A stretch of DNA of 31,873 nt from CAYVQU01 sp964453155 (lineage in GTDB: Bacteria > Chloroflexota > Anaerolineae > Anaerolineales > UBA11858). Below, one piece after another: positions 31,058 through 31,873 of the stretch. A model generated the notes under the pieces. It saw only the letters and a list, made by a program, of their open reading frames with translations, ran no database searches and was not told where the DNA came from. Position numbers and translations under genes: made by a program. Location: contig CAYVQU010000047.1 of assembly GCA_964453155.1 (NCBI GenBank), positions 1 through 31,873 of the forward strand, given 5' to 3'. The stretch's first letter is position 1. Every line of letters begins with the position of its first letter.

Positions 31058-31429
31058 ATGCAACTCGGCGCATTTTCAGTAAGTCTGGCAGTCAAGGATA
31101 TCAACGCTTCTCAGGAATTTTATTTAAAGCTGGGGTTTGAAACATTTGGAGGCGATATTACCCAAAATTGGCTGATCATGAAAAATGGGGATCAGGTAAT
31201 TGGTCTTTTCCAAGGAATGTTCGAGAAGAACACCCTAACATTTAACCCCGGCTGGGATCAAAAGGCGAATAAGTTGGATCAGTATACTGATATTCGCACA
31301 TTGCAGACTGCTTTGCAGGCTGCCGGGATTGAGATGTTGAGCGCGGTGGAAGAAAATACCTCCGGACCGGGTAGCTTTTTTATCCAGGATCCAGATGGAA
31401 ATCCAATTCTATTTGATCAGCATGTGTAG
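31058..31429 (+). CDS. VOC-family (glyoxalase/bleomycin-resistance-like) protein
   Basis: 123 residues, single VOC domain of two beta-alpha-beta-beta-beta units: FSVSLAVKDINASQEFYLKLGFE, WLIMKNGDQVIGLFQG, the second half LQTALQAAGIEML, and the closing FFIQDPDGNPILFDQH. VOC proteins include metal-dependent isomerases, dioxygenases and drug-binding proteins. The His expected at the first metal position is not in the first strand (FSVSLAV), so metal binding is uncertain. AAGGAG precedes the ATG. It is preceded by about 105 nt with a small 6-bp hairpin and no clear promoter. Confidence 0.88.
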   Translation: MQLGAFSVSLAVKDINASQEFYLKLGFETFGGDITQNWLIMKNGDQVIGLFQGMFEKNTLTFNPGWDQKANKLDQYTDIRTLQTALQAAGIEMLSAVEENTSGPGSFFIQDPDGNPILFDQHV

Positions 31430-31437
31430 GTTACCTG

Positions 31438-31455
31438 AAAGCCAGTATTGGCTTT
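31438..31455 (+). terminator. Short hairpin after the VOC gene
   Basis: 7-bp stem (AAAGCCA / TGGCTTT) with a GTAT loop, followed by one more T and then ATG. It is a modest terminator candidate. Its closeness to the ATG at 31457 argues against that codon as the start of the next gene. Confidence 0.5.
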
Positions 31456-31522
31456 TATGACCTTACCATCTGGGCAGTTTGATTGTAAAATTGGCAACCC
31501 TCTTACCCAGGAAACTGCCTTC

Positions 31523-31873
31523 ATGCCATATACAATCAAATCCCCCCGAAAAGTATTTGTGCGGAATACTTTCCGCAGTTTGGCGCGCGGACTGTTCCCT
31601 CTCCTGACCCGAACCAAAATCACCGGTTTAGAAAATTTCCCCAAAAATGGCCCCCTCATTCTCGTTGGTAATCATACCGGCGCGATGGAAGTCGTTTTAA
31701 TGGGGACCTATTCACCCAAACCGATTGAGTTTATGGGGGCGATGGAAATGCCCTGGAACGGTTGGATGGAGACGGTCATTGATTGGTATGGCTTGATTCC
31801 AGTTTATCGGGGTTACACCAGTGACTCTACTGCAAAAAGGGTGCTAGACCCTCCTCAAAACAGCAAAAGTTTA
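31523..31873 (+). CDS. PlsC-like acyltransferase, 3' end beyond the window
   Basis: Open reading frame of 117 codons with no stop, running off the window edge, too incomplete for automatic calling. The translated start is MPYTIKSPRKVFVRNTFR. An acyltransferase block I is seen as LILVGNHTGAMEVVLMG, where the catalytic HX4D of the family appears as HX4E (His then Glu). Block II-like residues follow in DWYGLIPVYRGY. Family members acylate lysophosphatidic acid or other glycerolipid acceptors at the membrane. The frame also contains an earlier ATG at 31457, less likely because a hairpin abuts it; AGGA lies upstream of 31523. Confidence 0.78.
   Translation, partial: MPYTIKSPRKVFVRNTFRSLARGLFPLLTRTKITGLENFPKNGPLILVGNHTGAMEVVLMGTYSPKPIEFMGAMEMPWNGWMETVIDWYGLIPVYRGYTSDSTAKRVLDPPQNSKSL

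Overview
The window looks like a chromosomal piece of a free-living bacterium, most probably a member of the Chloroflexota (Anaerolineae-like). This is inferred from three things: the mix of proteins (fused membrane/spermidine-synthase-like proteins, Hsp70-FHA and HerA-type ATPases, GAF-HD-GYP regulator, PF06182-type ABC exporter, an Os1348/NHLP-like helical domain), the roughly balanced GC content, and the several genes without a Shine-Dalgarno. No 16S or other decisive marker is present, so the assignment is tentative. No tRNA, rRNA, CRISPR array or insertion sequence was seen.

Layout. 1-5.4 kb: GAF-GAF-HD-GYP signalling protein (minus), a fused membrane/spermidine-synthase-like protein and a DUF1461/Lit-like membrane protein (plus), then a zinc-ribbon-Nudix-GNAT fusion (minus). 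5.5-17.9 kb: the accessory heart of the window. A membrane Ser/Thr kinase is divergent from a plus-strand run of an Hsp70/actin-like ATPase with C-terminal FHA, a large HerA/DUF87 ATPase with Ser/Thr-rich segments around a hydrophobic hairpin, an unknown protein with a CxxCxxxC motif, an FHA-winged-helix regulator, and three tandem acidic, low-complexity proteins. These three share an ungapped N-terminal module of about 60 residues with THEPG at residues 31-35 in every one, followed by unrelated bodies. 18.0-20.6 kb: housekeeping rpsU (TTG start, minus), ruvB (apparently leaderless) and queA. 20.7-21.8 kb: two small unknown proteins (minus). 21.9-25.1 kb: YdjC-type deacetylase, GPH-family sugar symporter and PIG-L deacetylase, plausibly for amino-sugar or chito-oligosaccharide use. 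25.2-27.2 kb: a second fused membrane/spermidine-synthase-like protein. 27.3-31.0 kb: a double-MerR-domain regulator followed by an ABC exporter (ATPase plus two permeases). Its leader holds a 9-bp-phased GTC/GAC array, and two copies of a 51-bp palindromic repeat flank the first two ABC genes. 31.0 kb to the end: a VOC protein and the start of a PlsC-like acyltransferase that runs off the window.

How the genes may work together. The 5.5-17.9 kb cluster joins a phospho-writer (kinase), two phospho-readers (FHA domains on an ATPase and on a DNA-binding protein), a HerA-type motor and three paralogous 'tagged' disordered proteins. The most economical hypothesis is a kinase-controlled system in which the shared N-terminus is a recognition or targeting signal and the motor or Hsp70-like ATPase handles the three proteins. 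This is inference from gene order and motifs; I know of no named system with this composition. The intergenic DNA is also rich in structured elements: strong hairpins between convergent genes, degenerate palindromic repeats after stop codons, and the phased array in front of the ABC operon.
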